64,000 nt of DNA from Bacillota bacterium (GTDB taxonomy: Bacteria; Bacillota; Bacilli; Paenibacillales; Paenibacillaceae). The DNA lies in assembly GCA_023391635.1 (NCBI GenBank), contig JAEWAQ010000009.1, forward strand, positions 9,690 to 73,689, given 5' to 3'. Of the stretch, positions 25,861 through 34,420 are shown piece after piece. The translations under genes and the position numbers were made by a program. Numbering within the stretch: position 1 is the first letter of the stretch; each line of letters begins with the position of its first letter. The notes under the pieces are model-generated. The model had not been told where the DNA came from. It saw only the letters and a list, made by a program, of their open reading frames with translations, and made no database searches.

Positions 25861-27018
25861 CTAACTTATACGAATTCGCGCCCAAATGGTTGCAGTGATT
25901 TTCGCTGTTTTTTCAGCTTCTTCGCTAGTATTGCCCAATCCGAAGCTGAAACGTACGGTGGATTTCACAATTTCTCGCGGGAGGCCCATGGCGGTGAGCA
26001 CGTGGGAAGGCGAAAGTGAGCCGGATGTGCAGGCAGATCCGCCGGACGCGGCGACGCCTTCCAGATCGAGATTCATCAGCAGACTCTCGGCAGAACAGCC
26101 GGGAAAGCTGATATTGGCGATGTGCGGAAGCCGCTGATCGGGATGGCCGTTCAGCCGGAACGCTTCCGCGGGCATTTCCGCGCGAAGGGCTTGCAGGAAG
26201 GCGTTGCGAATTGCCTCGGCGTGACGCACACGTTCGTCCCGTTCGTGGAGAGCGATTTGTGCGGCTGCGGCGAATGCGGCGATCCCCGGCACGTTCTCCG
26301 TGCCGGCGCGGCGCGCGCGTTCCTGAGTGCCGCCGAACAGCAACGGCTGGAACGGCGTTCCCTTGCGCACGTACAGCAAGCCTACGCCTTGCGGGCCGTT
26401 GATCTTGTGCGCGGATAAGCTGAGCAAGTCGATCGGCTGATGCCTCAGGTTCCATTGCGAATATCCGAACGCCTGAACCGCGTCCACATGCATGAGGGCG
26501 CCGCGATCGCGGGCGATCGCGCCAATCTCCTCGTAAGGCTGTAACGTGCCTGTCTCGTTGTTGCCTGCCATGACGCTGACGAGCGCCGTCGAGTCATCGA
26601 TCGCTTGCGCGGCATCGGCAGCCGAGACGCGTCCTTCTCCGTCGACAGGCAGCACGATCAGACGATAGCCTTGTTGCTCCAATTGCCGGCAAGCCTTCAG
26701 CACGGCATGATGCTCCACCGCGGTCGTGACGATGCTTGTCCGGCCCTTGGCGCGTTGGGCGGCAGCCGCCCCGAACAATGCCGTGTTGTCGCTCTCCGTG
26801 CCGCTGCCGGTGAAGACGAGTTCGGCAGCCGTGCATCCGAGAAGCCCCGCCAGCGTGTCGCGTGCAGACGTCAATCGGCTCCGCGACGAGCGGCCGTAGG
26901 CATGCAGGCTCGACGGGTTGCCCGGGCCCGCTCCGGCTGCTTCCGCATAAGCCGCGATCGCCTCCGGATGCATGGGCGTCGTCGCGGCGTGATCGAAATA
27001 TATTGCTGTCATGCTCAT
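25861..27018 (-). CDS. Cysteine desulfurase (YrvO/IscS-like)
   Basis: PLP enzyme that takes sulfur from cysteine and passes it, as an enzyme persulfide, to acceptors such as MnmA. 385 residues. Seen: N-terminal YFDHAATTPMHPEA, SGTESDNTAL, the PLP-lysine region SAHKINGPQGVG, and the active-site cysteine loop in GGSACTSGSL (about res 325-334). ATG 27018 follows AAAGGA by 8 nt. It lies 15 bp after cymR, as in many Firmicutes, while mnmA, its likely partner in tRNA 2-thiouridylation, starts about 250 bp beyond cymR on the opposite strand. Confidence 0.93.
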   Translation of the reverse strand: MSMTAIYFDHAATTPMHPEAIAAYAEAAGAGPGNPSSLHAYGRSSRSRLTSARDTLAGLLGCTAAELVFTGSGTESDNTALFGAAAAQRAKGRTSIVTTAVEHHAVLKACRQLEQQGYRLIVLPVDGEGRVSAADAAQAIDDSTALVSVMAGNNETGTLQPYEEIGAIARDRGALMHVDAVQAFGYSQWNLRHQPIDLLSLSAHKINGPQGVGLLYVRKGTPFQPLLFGGTQERARRAGTENVPGIAAFAAAAQIALHERDERVRHAEAIRNAFLQALRAEMPAEAFRLNGHPDQRLPHIANISFPGCSAESLLMNLDLEGVAASGGSACTSGSLSPSHVLTAMGLPREIVKSTVRFSFGLGNTSEEAEKTAKITATIWARIRIS

Positions 27019-27033
27019 TCGACCGTTCCTTTG

Positions 27034-27453
27034 TTAAATGTAGAACATGTAGTTGTTCGGTGCGCCTTCGTCCTTGAAGTTGATCAAATCCGACAAATTC
27101 GTGGAATCCAGCACTTCCGCGATGCTGTCGCGGATGCGCAGCCACAAGTCGCGCTTGGCCGGATCGTCTTCTTCCGTAAAATCGACCGGACTGATCGGCC
27201 CCTCCAGAATGCGGATGATGTCGCCGGCGCTGATCGTCTCCGGTTCCTTGGACAGAATGTACCCGCCGTACGCGCCGCGAACGCTCTTCACGAGCCCTGC
27301 ATTGCGCAGGGGCGCGATCAGCTGTTCAAGATAATGTTCGGATAAGCCGTTCTTCTCGGCAATGCTCTTCAGCGATGTCGGCCCTTCGCCAAACTTGGAT
27401 GCCAGTTCCATCATGATCGTCAAGCCGTAACGGCCCTTCGTCGATATTTTCAA
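27034..27453 (-). CDS. cymR: Rrf2-family regulator of cysteine metabolism
   Basis: Winged-helix repressor of sulfur and cysteine genes, 139 residues; in Bacillus CymR works as a complex with the cysteine synthase CysK. Seen: LKISTKGRYGLTIMMELA at the start, the recognition helix region GLSEHYLEQLIAPLRNAGLVKSVRG broken over HTH and wing, GGYILSKEPETISAGDIIR and DFTEEDD. No Fe-S cysteines of the IscR type are present, which supports CymR. The TTG at 27453 is chosen by the conserved KISTKGRYG start and GGGTG upstream; a longer frame from 27513 is not supported. It heads the operon with the cysteine desulfurase and is divergent from mnmA. Confidence 0.9.
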   Translation of the reverse strand: MKISTKGRYGLTIMMELASKFGEGPTSLKSIAEKNGLSEHYLEQLIAPLRNAGLVKSVRGAYGGYILSKEPETISAGDIIRILEGPISPVDFTEEDDPAKRDLWLRIRDSIAEVLDSTNLSDLINFKDEGAPNNYMFYI

Positions 27454-27702
27454 GCGTGCACACCCGCTTTCTCTCGCATTGTCTCCAAAATGGACAGTAT
27501 CCCCATTATTCATCTATGTTATCACACCTTCGCGGGTTTCGGACATAAAAACTTGACAAATTGTTGAATGCGTGGACGACGAGATTTCCTGCGGGACATT
27601 GGATTCCATGGCGGCGATGAGTTTCGAATCGAGATGTGATAGAATAGGAACACTTGCGGCAGATCGGCAGCGGCTGGCTGTCGCATGGATGGAGGAATGG
27701 CG

Positions 27703-28845
27703 ATGGTGATAACAGACGATCATAAGTCCGCAGACCTGTCCCGCATCCGTGTCGTAGTCGGCATGTCGGGCGGCGTGGATTCTTCGGTTACAGCGCTGTT
27801 GCTGAAGCGGCAAGGCTATGACGTAATCGGCGTGTTCATGAAAAATTGGGACGATACCGACGAATTCGGCGTGTGCACGGCGGAGGAAGATGCCGAGGAC
27901 GTGCGCCGGGTATGCGACGAGATCGGCATCCCCTACTATACGGTCAACTTCGAAGCGGAATATCGCGACAAAGTGTTTGAATATTTCCTGGAAGAATATC
28001 GCCGGGGCCGCACGCCTAATCCGGACGTCATGTGTAATCGGGAAATCAAGTTTGGCGAATTTCTGCAAAAGGCGCTTGAGCTCGGTGCCGATTACGTAGC
28101 CATGGGGCATTATGCGCGGGTGGAGCGTTCTGATGGCGGCGAGTTCCGGCTGCTGCGCGGCGTGGACGGCAACAAGGACCAGACGTATTTCCTGCACCAA
28201 CTGGACCAGGAGCAGCTGGCGCGGGCGATGTTTCCGATCGGCCACCTGCCGAAGCCGGAGGTGCGCCGATTGGCCGATGAAGCCGGCTTGCACACGGCGA
28301 AGAAGAAGGACAGCACGGGCGTGTGCTTCATCGGGGAACGGAATTTCAAGGAGTTCCTGAGCCAATATTTGCCCGCCAAGCCGGGCGAGATGGTGGACGT
28401 GGCGAGCGGAGACGTGAAGGGGCGCCATGACGGGCTCATGTACTACACGCTTGGGCAACGCCAAGGCCTCGGCATCGGCGGTTCGGGCACCGGAACCGGG
28501 GAACCGTGGTTTGTGGCGGACAAGGATCTGGAGCGCAACGTGCTGTATGTGGTGCAGGGGGAGTCGCATCCGAGCTTGTATTCAGTTGGCTTGACGGCTA
28601 GCGGCGTGAACTGGATCAGCCCGCAAGTGCCCACTGGAGTGTTCCGCTGTACGGCCAAGTTCCGCTATCGCCAGCCGGACCAAGGCGTTACGGTCACGCG
28701 GCTCGGCGACGGCGAGTACCGCGTCGACTTCGACGAGCCGCAGAAGGCGATCACGCCCGGACAAGCCGTCGTCTTCTACGACAGCGAAGTTTGCCTCGGG
28801 GGCGGCACGATCGACCAGGTGCGCAAGTTGGAGCGTGAGGCTTGA
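27703..28845 (+). CDS. mnmA: tRNA-specific 2-thiouridylase MnmA
   Basis: Thiolates U34 of tRNA-Lys, -Glu and -Gln with ATP and sulfur from a cysteine desulfurase. 380 residues. Seen: the PP-loop GMSGGVDSSV (about res 19-28), the nucleophilic cysteine in FGVCTAEED, NPDVMCNREIKF, GHYAR, TYFLHQL, the second catalytic cysteine in STGVCFIGERNF, and the C-terminal beta barrel ending with CLGGGTID. The ATG at 27703 is 6 nt after GGAGGA; upstream in-frame ATGs lie within or before that site. It is divergent from the cymR/cysteine desulfurase operon, whereas in Bacillus it follows them in the same direction. Confidence 0.96.
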   Translation: MVITDDHKSADLSRIRVVVGMSGGVDSSVTALLLKRQGYDVIGVFMKNWDDTDEFGVCTAEEDAEDVRRVCDEIGIPYYTVNFEAEYRDKVFEYFLEEYRRGRTPNPDVMCNREIKFGEFLQKALELGADYVAMGHYARVERSDGGEFRLLRGVDGNKDQTYFLHQLDQEQLARAMFPIGHLPKPEVRRLADEAGLHTAKKKDSTGVCFIGERNFKEFLSQYLPAKPGEMVDVASGDVKGRHDGLMYYTLGQRQGLGIGGSGTGTGEPWFVADKDLERNVLYVVQGESHPSLYSVGLTASGVNWISPQVPTGVFRCTAKFRYRQPDQGVTVTRLGDGEYRVDFDEPQKAITPGQAVVFYDSEVCLGGGTIDQVRKLEREA

Positions 28846-28885
28846 CGCCGGGAGGGCTTGGCCCTCCCCGACGTCTCGGAGCCGT

Positions 28886-29191
28886 GTTGAGTCGATTTTC
28901 GACTTAACTCCCTCCAGCCGCCGCTCTCCAGGCCGCGTTGAGTCGATTTTCGACTTAACTCCCTCCAGCCGCCGCTCTCCAGTCCGCGTTGAGTCGATTT
29001 TCGACCTAACTCCCTCCACTCACCGCTCTCCAGGCCACGTTGAGTCGATTTTCGACCTAACTCCCTCCAACCGCCGCTCTCCAGACCACGTTGAGTCGAT
29101 TTTCGACTTAACTCCCTCCAACCGCCGCTCTCCAGGCCACGTTGAGTCGATTTTCGAATCAATTCACTCCATCTTCTCTCTTAGTAAAGAC
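28886..29191. repeat. Intergenic palindrome array C (six 51-bp units)
   Basis: Six anchors GTTGAGTCGA occur at 28886, 28937, 28988, 29039, 29090 and 29141, exactly 51 bp apart. Each unit has a hairpin with arms GTTGAGTCGA and TCGACTTAAC (or TCGACCTAAC) around TTT, followed by a spacer rich in C and T (ACTCCCTCCA, then CCGCTCTCCAG). The array fills the gap between the convergent mnmA and 29204 genes. Units differ at a few sites only. Confidence 0.92.
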
Positions 29192-29203
29192 GCACCGTAA
29201 TGT

Positions 29204-29611
29204 TCACAGTTTGCGTACAGCCTCATCTGCAATTTTGAACTTAAACGCACGTTCAGTGCCGCCACCATCCGGGAACAGCAATCCTTTGCCGACCAAGCTT
29301 CGCAACACTTTGCGAGTCGCTACTGGGCCCAACTTCAACCATTCGCCAGCCTCCGTCATGCCAAACGACCCACTTTGAATCATGGCGCAGCGGATGATTT
29401 CCCGCTCGTTGACCGGCAATGACATCCAGCCGTCACGTGAGGATTTCCCAAATCTGCCCAGCGTCTCATAGATCGATCGTAAGCACATTTCCGGCTTCTT
29501 ATCCAACTCATCCCAGCTAAAAGGAATATATTTCATACTGGCATTCGTGAACGATCGAATTCGCATTTGCTCGAACGAGTGCTTCTCGCGAGTCAGTTTT
29601 TCTGCATGCAC
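29204..29611 (-). CDS. Uncharacterised protein, possible winged-helix C terminus
   Basis: A 135-residue protein I do not recognise. The C-terminal half (REIIRCAMIQSGSFGMTEAGEWLKLGPVATRKVLRSLVGKGLLF) has the length and helix pattern of a winged-helix DNA-binding domain, but this is inference. The GTG start at 29611 overlaps the end of the next upstream gene by 19 bp, suggesting coupled translation; an in-frame ATG (MRIRSF) 45 nt later is possible. No signal peptide or membrane segment. Confidence 0.55.
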   Translation of the reverse strand: MHAEKLTREKHSFEQMRIRSFTNASMKYIPFSWDELDKKPEMCLRSIYETLGRFGKSSRDGWMSLPVNEREIIRCAMIQSGSFGMTEAGEWLKLGPVATRKVLRSLVGKGLLFPDGGGTERAFKFKIADEAVRKL

Positions 29612-29874
29612 ACATAACCATGGGTCTCAAATACGATATGAAGTTTACGATGATACACGTCCGCATAAATCTTAATACCTGCTTCACTCAAATAATCAAA
29701 TTCCAATACGCAATCATCCAACGATCCAAAAACCCGATACAGTATTTCGCAAAGCTTCTTCGTGCCTGTCAGATCTCTCTGGAGCCTCTCCAATCTCACA
29801 CCGGAAGCATCCTGTATCTGATCGTGCAACAACCGGTCAAAAGCACGTTCAAAATCAGACATCGCCTTTACCAT
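29593..29874 (-). CDS. Uncharacterised protein, 93 residues
   Basis: Small soluble protein without a recognised family. It is mixed alpha/beta by composition: a helical N terminus (MVKAMSDFERAFDRLLHDQI) and a C-terminal region with CVLEFDYLSEAGIKIYAD and KLHIVFETHGYVC that looks like beta strands. The ATG at 29874 lies 6 nt after GGTGGAG; an ATG at 29895 gives a 7-residue longer form. It overlaps the following gene by 19 bp, so the two form a unit, and a terminator upstream (29913) separates it from the YeeN gene. Confidence 0.5.
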   Translation of the reverse strand: MVKAMSDFERAFDRLLHDQIQDASGVRLERLQRDLTGTKKLCEILYRVFGSLDDCVLEFDYLSEAGIKIYADVYHRKLHIVFETHGYVCMQKN

Positions 29875-29912
29875 TCTCATCTCCACCTTCGACATAGATT
29901 ATCTTTCAAATG

Positions 29913-29952
29913 CAAAACGCCGCTTATCCCCCATAAAGAGGACAAACGGCGT
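29913..29952 (-). terminator. Terminator downstream of the YeeN-type gene
   Basis: Minus-strand hairpin with outer arms ACGCCG and CGGCGT and inner pairing GTCC/GGAT, followed by TTTTGC. It lies 220 bp after the stop at 30175, just upstream of the gene starting at 29874. The stretch between holds no other recognisable element. Confidence 0.6.
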
Positions 29953-30174
29953 GTGCTTCACGCGTTGGTCATACCGTGTTCATTTCAGCGTCCGCTGCCG
30001 GAACGGAACGGGTCGATCAACCTTAATCCCGACCGCTCTTCTTCCGGACCTTACAAGAAGAGACGAATCAGGGAACCCGCATTCACCTTCAGCCGAATCG
30101 ATCCGATTCCAACCCATCTGCCACCTTCAGCCGAACAAAGCCGAACCGGTAGGCTAATTCGTCTGCGATTTTCC

Positions 30175-30921
30175 TCAACCCAACCGATCCATCTCTTCGT
30201 CGCTGATCTCGAAATTGTGGTACACGTCCTGCACGTCGTCGTTGTCGTCGAACGCTTCCATCATCTTCAGCAGCTTGTCGGCCTGGTCGCCTTCGGCATT
30301 TACCGTCGTCTGCGCCAGCCAGCGGATACCCGCACGCTCAAATTCGTAGCCGGACGCCTCCAGCGCGGACTTGACCTGCTCGAAATCGGCCGGCGCAGCC
30401 AGCACCTCGAAGCTGTCCTCGCTGACGACGACGTCTTCGGCCCCCGCCTCCAGCGCGTGCATCATGACCGTATCCTCATCCGGCTCCCCGTCCTCGCGCG
30501 CGATCACGAGCAAGCCTTTCTCGTCGAACATGTAGGACACGCAGCCGGTTTCTCCCAGATTGCCCCCGCGCTTGTTGAAGATCGCCCGAACGTCCGCCGC
30601 CGTGCGGTTGCGGTTGTCCGTCAGGCATTTGACCATGATGGCAACGCCTCCGGGACCGTATCCTTCGTACATCATCTCTTCGTATTCGACAGAATCCGCG
30701 CCGGTGCCGGCCGCCTTCTTGATCGCGCGCTCGATGTTATCCGAGGGCATCTGGATGGCGCGGGCATTGGCGATCGCGGCCTTCAGGCCGAAGTTGGCAT
30801 CCGGATTTGCCCCGCCGCGGCGGGCTTGAACATAGATCTCGCGGGCCAGTTTGACGTATTGATTATTTTTCGCTTGGTCGGCCTTGCCTTTGCGGCCGGC
30901 AAACAATTTGAACTTGGGCAT
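30175..30921 (-). CDS. yeeN: YebC/PmpR-family regulator (YeeN subtype)
   Basis: Cytoplasmic protein of the TACO1/YebC family, 248 residues, implicated in translation of polyproline stretches and in transcription control. Seen: KLAREIYVQARRGGANPD, the YebC-typical MPSDNIERAIKKAAG, YEGYGPGGVAIMV, DNRNRTAADVRAIFNKRGGN. It begins FKLFAGRKGKADQAKNNQY rather than AGHSKW, which marks the YeeN subgroup. The ATG at 30921 lies about 10 nt after GGAGGTAA; the longer frame to 30990 is not needed. Transcribed alone. Confidence 0.93.
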   Translation of the reverse strand: MPKFKLFAGRKGKADQAKNNQYVKLAREIYVQARRGGANPDANFGLKAAIANARAIQMPSDNIERAIKKAAGTGADSVEYEEMMYEGYGPGGVAIMVKCLTDNRNRTAADVRAIFNKRGGNLGETGCVSYMFDEKGLLVIAREDGEPDEDTVMMHALEAGAEDVVVSEDSFEVLAAPADFEQVKSALEASGYEFERAGIRWLAQTTVNAEGDQADKLLKMMEAFDDNDDVQDVYHNFEISDEEMDRLG

Positions 30922-31006
30922 ACCAGTTATTACCTCCGAACCGGAAAAGAGTAAAAAACAGGCTACCGCCCATTTTACCACTCCATCCAATAATCGGTCA
31001 AAAACA

Positions 31007-32137
31007 TCACGTCCAAGACACCGCGCAGAACCGCCCCGTTTTGGCGGATTCTCTCGCTTTCAAGCACATCAATGCACTGTTCAGCCCATCCTCCAGAGTG
31101 GACACGGATGCGCCGTCTCCGCGCAACAAGCCGACGAAGCTGCGCGCCAGCGACTCGTCTCCGCCATGATGCCCCCCTCCAGCCTCGAACCGGTAGGTCT
31201 CGACACGCGGCGTATGGTGCATGAACACGTGGACTTCCCCGGTGACAAAATCGAATTCGAGCGTCCCTTTGTAGCCCATGAATCTCGCTCCGCGCTTGCC
31301 CGCTCTCCGGCGGACAAAGAAATTTTGCGAATAAACCAGGTGCATGCCTGACGCGTACCGGACAAGCACGCTGCCCGAATCTTCGTTGCCCGTATCCTCC
31401 GCATAACAACAAGAGCCCCAGTGTTTCTCGTCTTCCGGCTTGAATAACACGCTGTCCGGACAAGTCCGGTTGTCCTCGCAATCCTTGCATTGCAGACCTG
31501 ACGGCTTGTCGCCCTTGAAAATCTGCTTGGACGTCATCGCCGCAACCTCGACGGGCTGCACGCCCAGCAAGTAGTTCAAATAATCGAAATCGTGCGTCGC
31601 CTTCTGCAGGAACAAGCCGCCGGTAATCCGCTCATCACGGTACCAGCTTTGATAATACACCGCTCCGTAAGGCACGTTATTGACGGCCTGAACATGCTCT
31701 ACCGTACCGATCTTGCCGGAATCGATAATTTCCTTCACAAGCTGCGCAATCAACGTCACCCGAAGAGGAAACGATACGACCACCTCGGGCCGATACTGTT
31801 CGTTCGCCTCCCGAAGCCGCAGGAGATCCGCCATATTCGTCGCTACCGGCTTCTCGAGAAACAACGGGATGCCCCGCGGCAGCACCTTCAACGCCATCTC
31901 CGTATGCAGGTCGCACCGGGTGCCGATCAGAACGCCGTCCAATTGACTAGCCTCCAGCATCGCATCAGCCGTATCGAACCGTTGCACGCTTGCCGGGTCC
32001 AGTACGGAAGTGTCCAACCCACTTGGTCGCGGATTCGGATCCGCGTACGCCGTCACCAGGCAATCGGGGTCCAGCCGCGCGACTTGTCGCACGATTCCGC
32101 CGATTCGATTCCCAAATCCAATCACACCTAGATTCAT
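31007..32137 (-). CDS. Gfo/Idh/MocA-family oxidoreductase
   Basis: NAD(P)-dependent dehydrogenase for a sugar or polyol derivative, 376 residues. The N-terminal Rossmann fold starts LGVIGFGNRIGGIVRQV; FLEKPVATN carries the conserved EKP lysine near residue 95, and KATHDFDYLNYLLG the substrate-domain histidine. A cysteine-rich insert (LQCKDCEDNRTCPDSV, then SCCYAED) in the C-terminal domain is seen in a subset of the family and may bind a metal. ATG 32137 follows GAGGAG by 8 nt. It is divergent from an AraC regulator 210 bp away, which probably controls it. Substrate unknown. Confidence 0.9.
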   Translation of the reverse strand: MNLGVIGFGNRIGGIVRQVARLDPDCLVTAYADPNPRPSGLDTSVLDPASVQRFDTADAMLEASQLDGVLIGTRCDLHTEMALKVLPRGIPLFLEKPVATNMADLLRLREANEQYRPEVVVSFPLRVTLIAQLVKEIIDSGKIGTVEHVQAVNNVPYGAVYYQSWYRDERITGGLFLQKATHDFDYLNYLLGVQPVEVAAMTSKQIFKGDKPSGLQCKDCEDNRTCPDSVLFKPEDEKHWGSCCYAEDTGNEDSGSVLVRYASGMHLVYSQNFFVRRRAGKRGARFMGYKGTLEFDFVTGEVHVFMHHTPRVETYRFEAGGGHHGGDESLARSFVGLLRGDGASVSTLEDGLNSALMCLKARESAKTGRFCAVSWT

Positions 32138-32348
32138 GCTGTCATCTCCTCGCATCCTATCGCATGTTTACAATTTGAAGTATAGTAGGCGGAAGCAAAT
32201 GCGGCTTTGTCATAATCGCTGCGATTTTTGCACTTTTGCAGCAATGCGGTGCTTCCCTGGCAAGCGGAATGGCAGTATGATGGGCTTAGGGATGATCCGG
32301 ACGGAAATGAAACCGCGGCGACCCGGAGCTTGAGAGGATCGATGGGAC

Positions 32349-33260
32349 TTGAAACGTAGCGATGCGCCGACACAACTGGATTTACTGCAGCGGACCGCGC
32401 TGAAATCGACGATCCGCATCCGCAACCTGATCACGATGTATTATTTCGAACACGGCAAAAACTTCGTCTTTCACGGGGAGAAGCACGACTTCTGGGAAAT
32501 GCTCTACGTCGATCGAGGCGAAGTCGAGGTACAGACGGACGACAAGGTACACGTGCTGAGGCAAGGCGCGGTCATCTTCCACAAGCCGAACGAATTCCAC
32601 AAGTTTCACGCCGTCCGCGGCATCGCTCCGAATGTCATCGTAATGACGTTCGACTGCCACTCCCCCGCCATGCGGCGTTTCGAGGAGCGAATGGTACTAT
32701 TGGACGACGAAGAGCGCAACTTTCTGGCGCGCATCTTGAGCGAAGGCCGCAGCGCCTTCGAATTTCCGTTCCGGCATCCGCTCCGTCGCCGACGGGACGC
32801 GGAAGAAGGCTGCGAGCAGCTGCTGCGCAATTATCTTGAAATTTTTCTGATTCGGCTGCTTCGCAAGCTGGGGCCGGCCGGGCAAGCGGCATCCTCCCTG
32901 TCTTCCGCTGCGCAAGAGCGAAGCGGGGCACAACTCGTTGACCGCATCAGCCGATACCTCGACGACCATCTGCAGGACAAGCCTTCGGTGCCCGATATCG
33001 CTCACGCTTTCTATTTGAGCGTGCCGCGGCTCCAGCGGCTTTTTCGCAAACACGCCGGTTGTTCGATCAAGTCGTACATCGTCGACCAGCAAATCCGCCA
33101 AGCCAAAATCTGCATTCGCGAAGAAACGTACAATTATACGGAGATTGCCGCATTGCTCGGATTCTCGAGCGTGCATTACTTCTCCAGGGCGTTCAAAAAG
33201 GCTGTCGGCATGAGTCCATCGGAGTATGCGCGGTCCGTAATCGCGAGGATGGGGGATTGA
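32349..33260 (+). CDS. AraC-family transcriptional regulator
   Basis: DNA-binding regulator, 303 residues. An N-terminal cupin sensor domain (about 20-130, with HDFWEMLYVDRGEVEV and HKPNEFHKFHAV) is followed by a linker and two helix-turn-helix motifs (about 205-300), with the typical PSVPDIAHAFYLSVPRLQRLF and IAALLGFSSVHYFSRAFKKAVGMSPSEY. The TTG at 32349 is used (AGAGG 11 nt upstream). Divergent placement suggests it regulates the adjacent oxidoreductase in response to a sugar-like ligand (inference). Confidence 0.9.
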   Translation: MKRSDAPTQLDLLQRTALKSTIRIRNLITMYYFEHGKNFVFHGEKHDFWEMLYVDRGEVEVQTDDKVHVLRQGAVIFHKPNEFHKFHAVRGIAPNVIVMTFDCHSPAMRRFEERMVLLDDEERNFLARILSEGRSAFEFPFRHPLRRRRDAEEGCEQLLRNYLEIFLIRLLRKLGPAGQAASSLSSAAQERSGAQLVDRISRYLDDHLQDKPSVPDIAHAFYLSVPRLQRLFRKHAGCSIKSYIVDQQIRQAKICIREETYNYTEIAALLGFSSVHYFSRAFKKAVGMSPSEYARSVIARMGD

Positions 33261-33282
33261 CGAGTCGCCGCGTCCGGAAAGA

Positions 33283-33316
33283 CGAAAGCCCCCGGCGGCG
33301 TCGCCAGGGGCTTTCG
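33283..33316. terminator. Bidirectional terminator between araC-type and csp genes
   Basis: Hairpin with arms CGAAAGCCCC and GGGGCTTTCG. It lies 23 bp past the AraC gene stop and 45 bp past the cold-shock gene stop on the other strand. T tracts are weak on both sides (TCGTCTTTCC on the minus strand). Confidence 0.7.
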
Positions 33317-33360
33317 TGCTCTGTTCGTGATATGAAATCAGTCTTCGCGGGAAGCGAGAC

Positions 33361-33558
33361 TTACAGTTTCACCACGTTGGATGCTTGCGGTCCGCGGTTG
33401 CCTTCGGTGATTTCGAATTCTACCGCTTGACCTTCTTCCAAGGTCTTGAAGCCGTCGCCTTGGATGGCAGAGAAGTGAACGAATACATCGTTGCCGTCTT
33501 CTACGGAAATGAAGCCGTAGCCTTTCTCTGCGTTAAACCACTTAACTGTTCCTCTCAA
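33361..33558 (-). CDS. Cold-shock protein (CspA/CspB family)
   Basis: Nucleic-acid-binding OB-fold protein of 65 residues that acts as an RNA chaperone. RNP1 KGYGFISV and RNP2 VFVHFSAI are intact. The start codon is TTG at 33558, 8 nt after a perfect AGGAGG. A consensus-like promoter lies at 33605-33633, giving a leader of about 40 nt, much shorter than the long cold-sensing leader of E. coli cspA, so thermosensing by a structured leader is not evident. Confidence 0.96.
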   Translation of the reverse strand: MRGTVKWFNAEKGYGFISVEDGNDVFVHFSAIQGDGFKTLEEGQAVEFEITEGNRGPQASNVVKL

Positions 33559-33604
33559 ATGAAAAACCTCCTAAAAATCTCGCCGTCAATCGGCGAATGA
33601 AGTC

Positions 33605-33633
33605 ATTATAACCGATCGCGCCTCAAGTTGCAA
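33605..33633 (-). promoter_or_regulatory. Sigma-A promoter of the cold-shock gene
   Basis: TTGCAA (33633-33628) and TATAAT (33610-33605) on the minus strand with a 17-bp spacer, 47 bp before the TTG start. Confidence 0.75.
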
Positions 33634-33673
33634 TATGTCTGCAGCCGTTAGTTTTCCGCGCCCCGCCTGGGGT

Positions 33674-34420
33674 TCAGCCGTTTTTGGCGAGCTTCAGAAC
33701 AGGGCTCTTGGCGGGTGTAAACGGCAGCAACGACGGGACGAAGCTGAAGGAAGTCGTTTCCTGCATTTCCTGCAGCAAACCATGCAAAAAAGAAGGCGTC
33801 TGCCAGCCGAGCGTCACGAGCGGATAGATACACACTTCCCCGCCTGTACGAGTCACGCGCAAAAGCTCGGCCAATGATGCGCGGTGGAACGCTTCGTCGA
33901 ACTGCTCTCCATACAAGAACAGGAAGTGGCTGCACAGGACGAGCCCGAACGAACCGTCCGCAAATGGCAAATCGGGCAGCGACGCGGCGATGTAGCGCGA
34001 TGATGCGTCATCCCGCACATAGTCGGCGGCGAAACGCTCGTACGATTGCTCCCGCAATTTGCGATGCCGCTCTGGCGATCCGTAATAGCTCCAGTCGTAG
34101 CTTGCGGCAGCGGCCGCCAGCTTGACGGAAGATACGCCGATTTCCTTGCGGGCTTCTTCCAGCACCCGCTCCGCCGCGCCGGCATAGAACGGATCGACGG
34201 CCGTCGCCGCAACACCCATCTCGCGCAGTTGCGCCGTAAACGACGAAGCGCCTCCCGCTACATCCAGGACCGGTCCGCCCGCCACATCTTTCATTTTCAA
34301 ATCGAACATGCGCATGTACTCGTCGAACGATCTGCAGGTGTTCGCCACGCCCGTCTGCGGGTATGCAGGGGCTGGGGCCTTCCCGGTATGAACCTCGCTA
34401 CTCATTTCGTCTCGTCTCAT
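33674..34420 (-). CDS. Class I SAM-dependent methyltransferase
   Basis: Predicted methyltransferase, 248 residues, cytoplasmic. SAM motif I is VLDVAGGASSF (about res 51-61), the acidic residue VDPF follows (about 76-79), and a motif IV-like LPDLPFADGSFGLVLCSHFLF is at about 150 in a Methyltransf_11-type arrangement. Substrate unknown; there are no neighbouring genes to suggest a pathway. The ATG at 34420 lies in a run of GAGACGAGA-like short repeats and after GAGAGGAG; a second in-frame ATG (MSSEVH) is 15 nt later. Confidence 0.8.
   Translation of the reverse strand: MRRDEMSSEVHTGKAPAPAYPQTGVANTCRSFDEYMRMFDLKMKDVAGGPVLDVAGGASSFTAQLREMGVAATAVDPFYAGAAERVLEEARKEIGVSSVKLAAAAASYDWSYYGSPERHRKLREQSYERFAADYVRDDASSRYIAASLPDLPFADGSFGLVLCSHFLFLYGEQFDEAFHRASLAELLRVTRTGGEVCIYPLVTLGWQTPSFLHGLLQEMQETTSFSFVPSLLPFTPAKSPVLKLAKNG

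Noticed and set aside
27553..27650. A sigma-A promoter for mnmA (TTGACA at 27553, TAGAAT at 27640)
   Set aside because: The two elements are too far apart to be one promoter and neither has a matching partner at proper spacing.
28776..29162. Repeat-rich minus-strand frame of 128 residues with 17-residue units
   Set aside because: The frame stays open only because the 51-bp repeat is a multiple of three; it continues into the antisense of mnmA.
28886..29191. Possible CRISPR array
   Set aside because: The whole 51-bp unit is repeated, without unique spacers, and no cas genes are present; the same holds for the other arrays.
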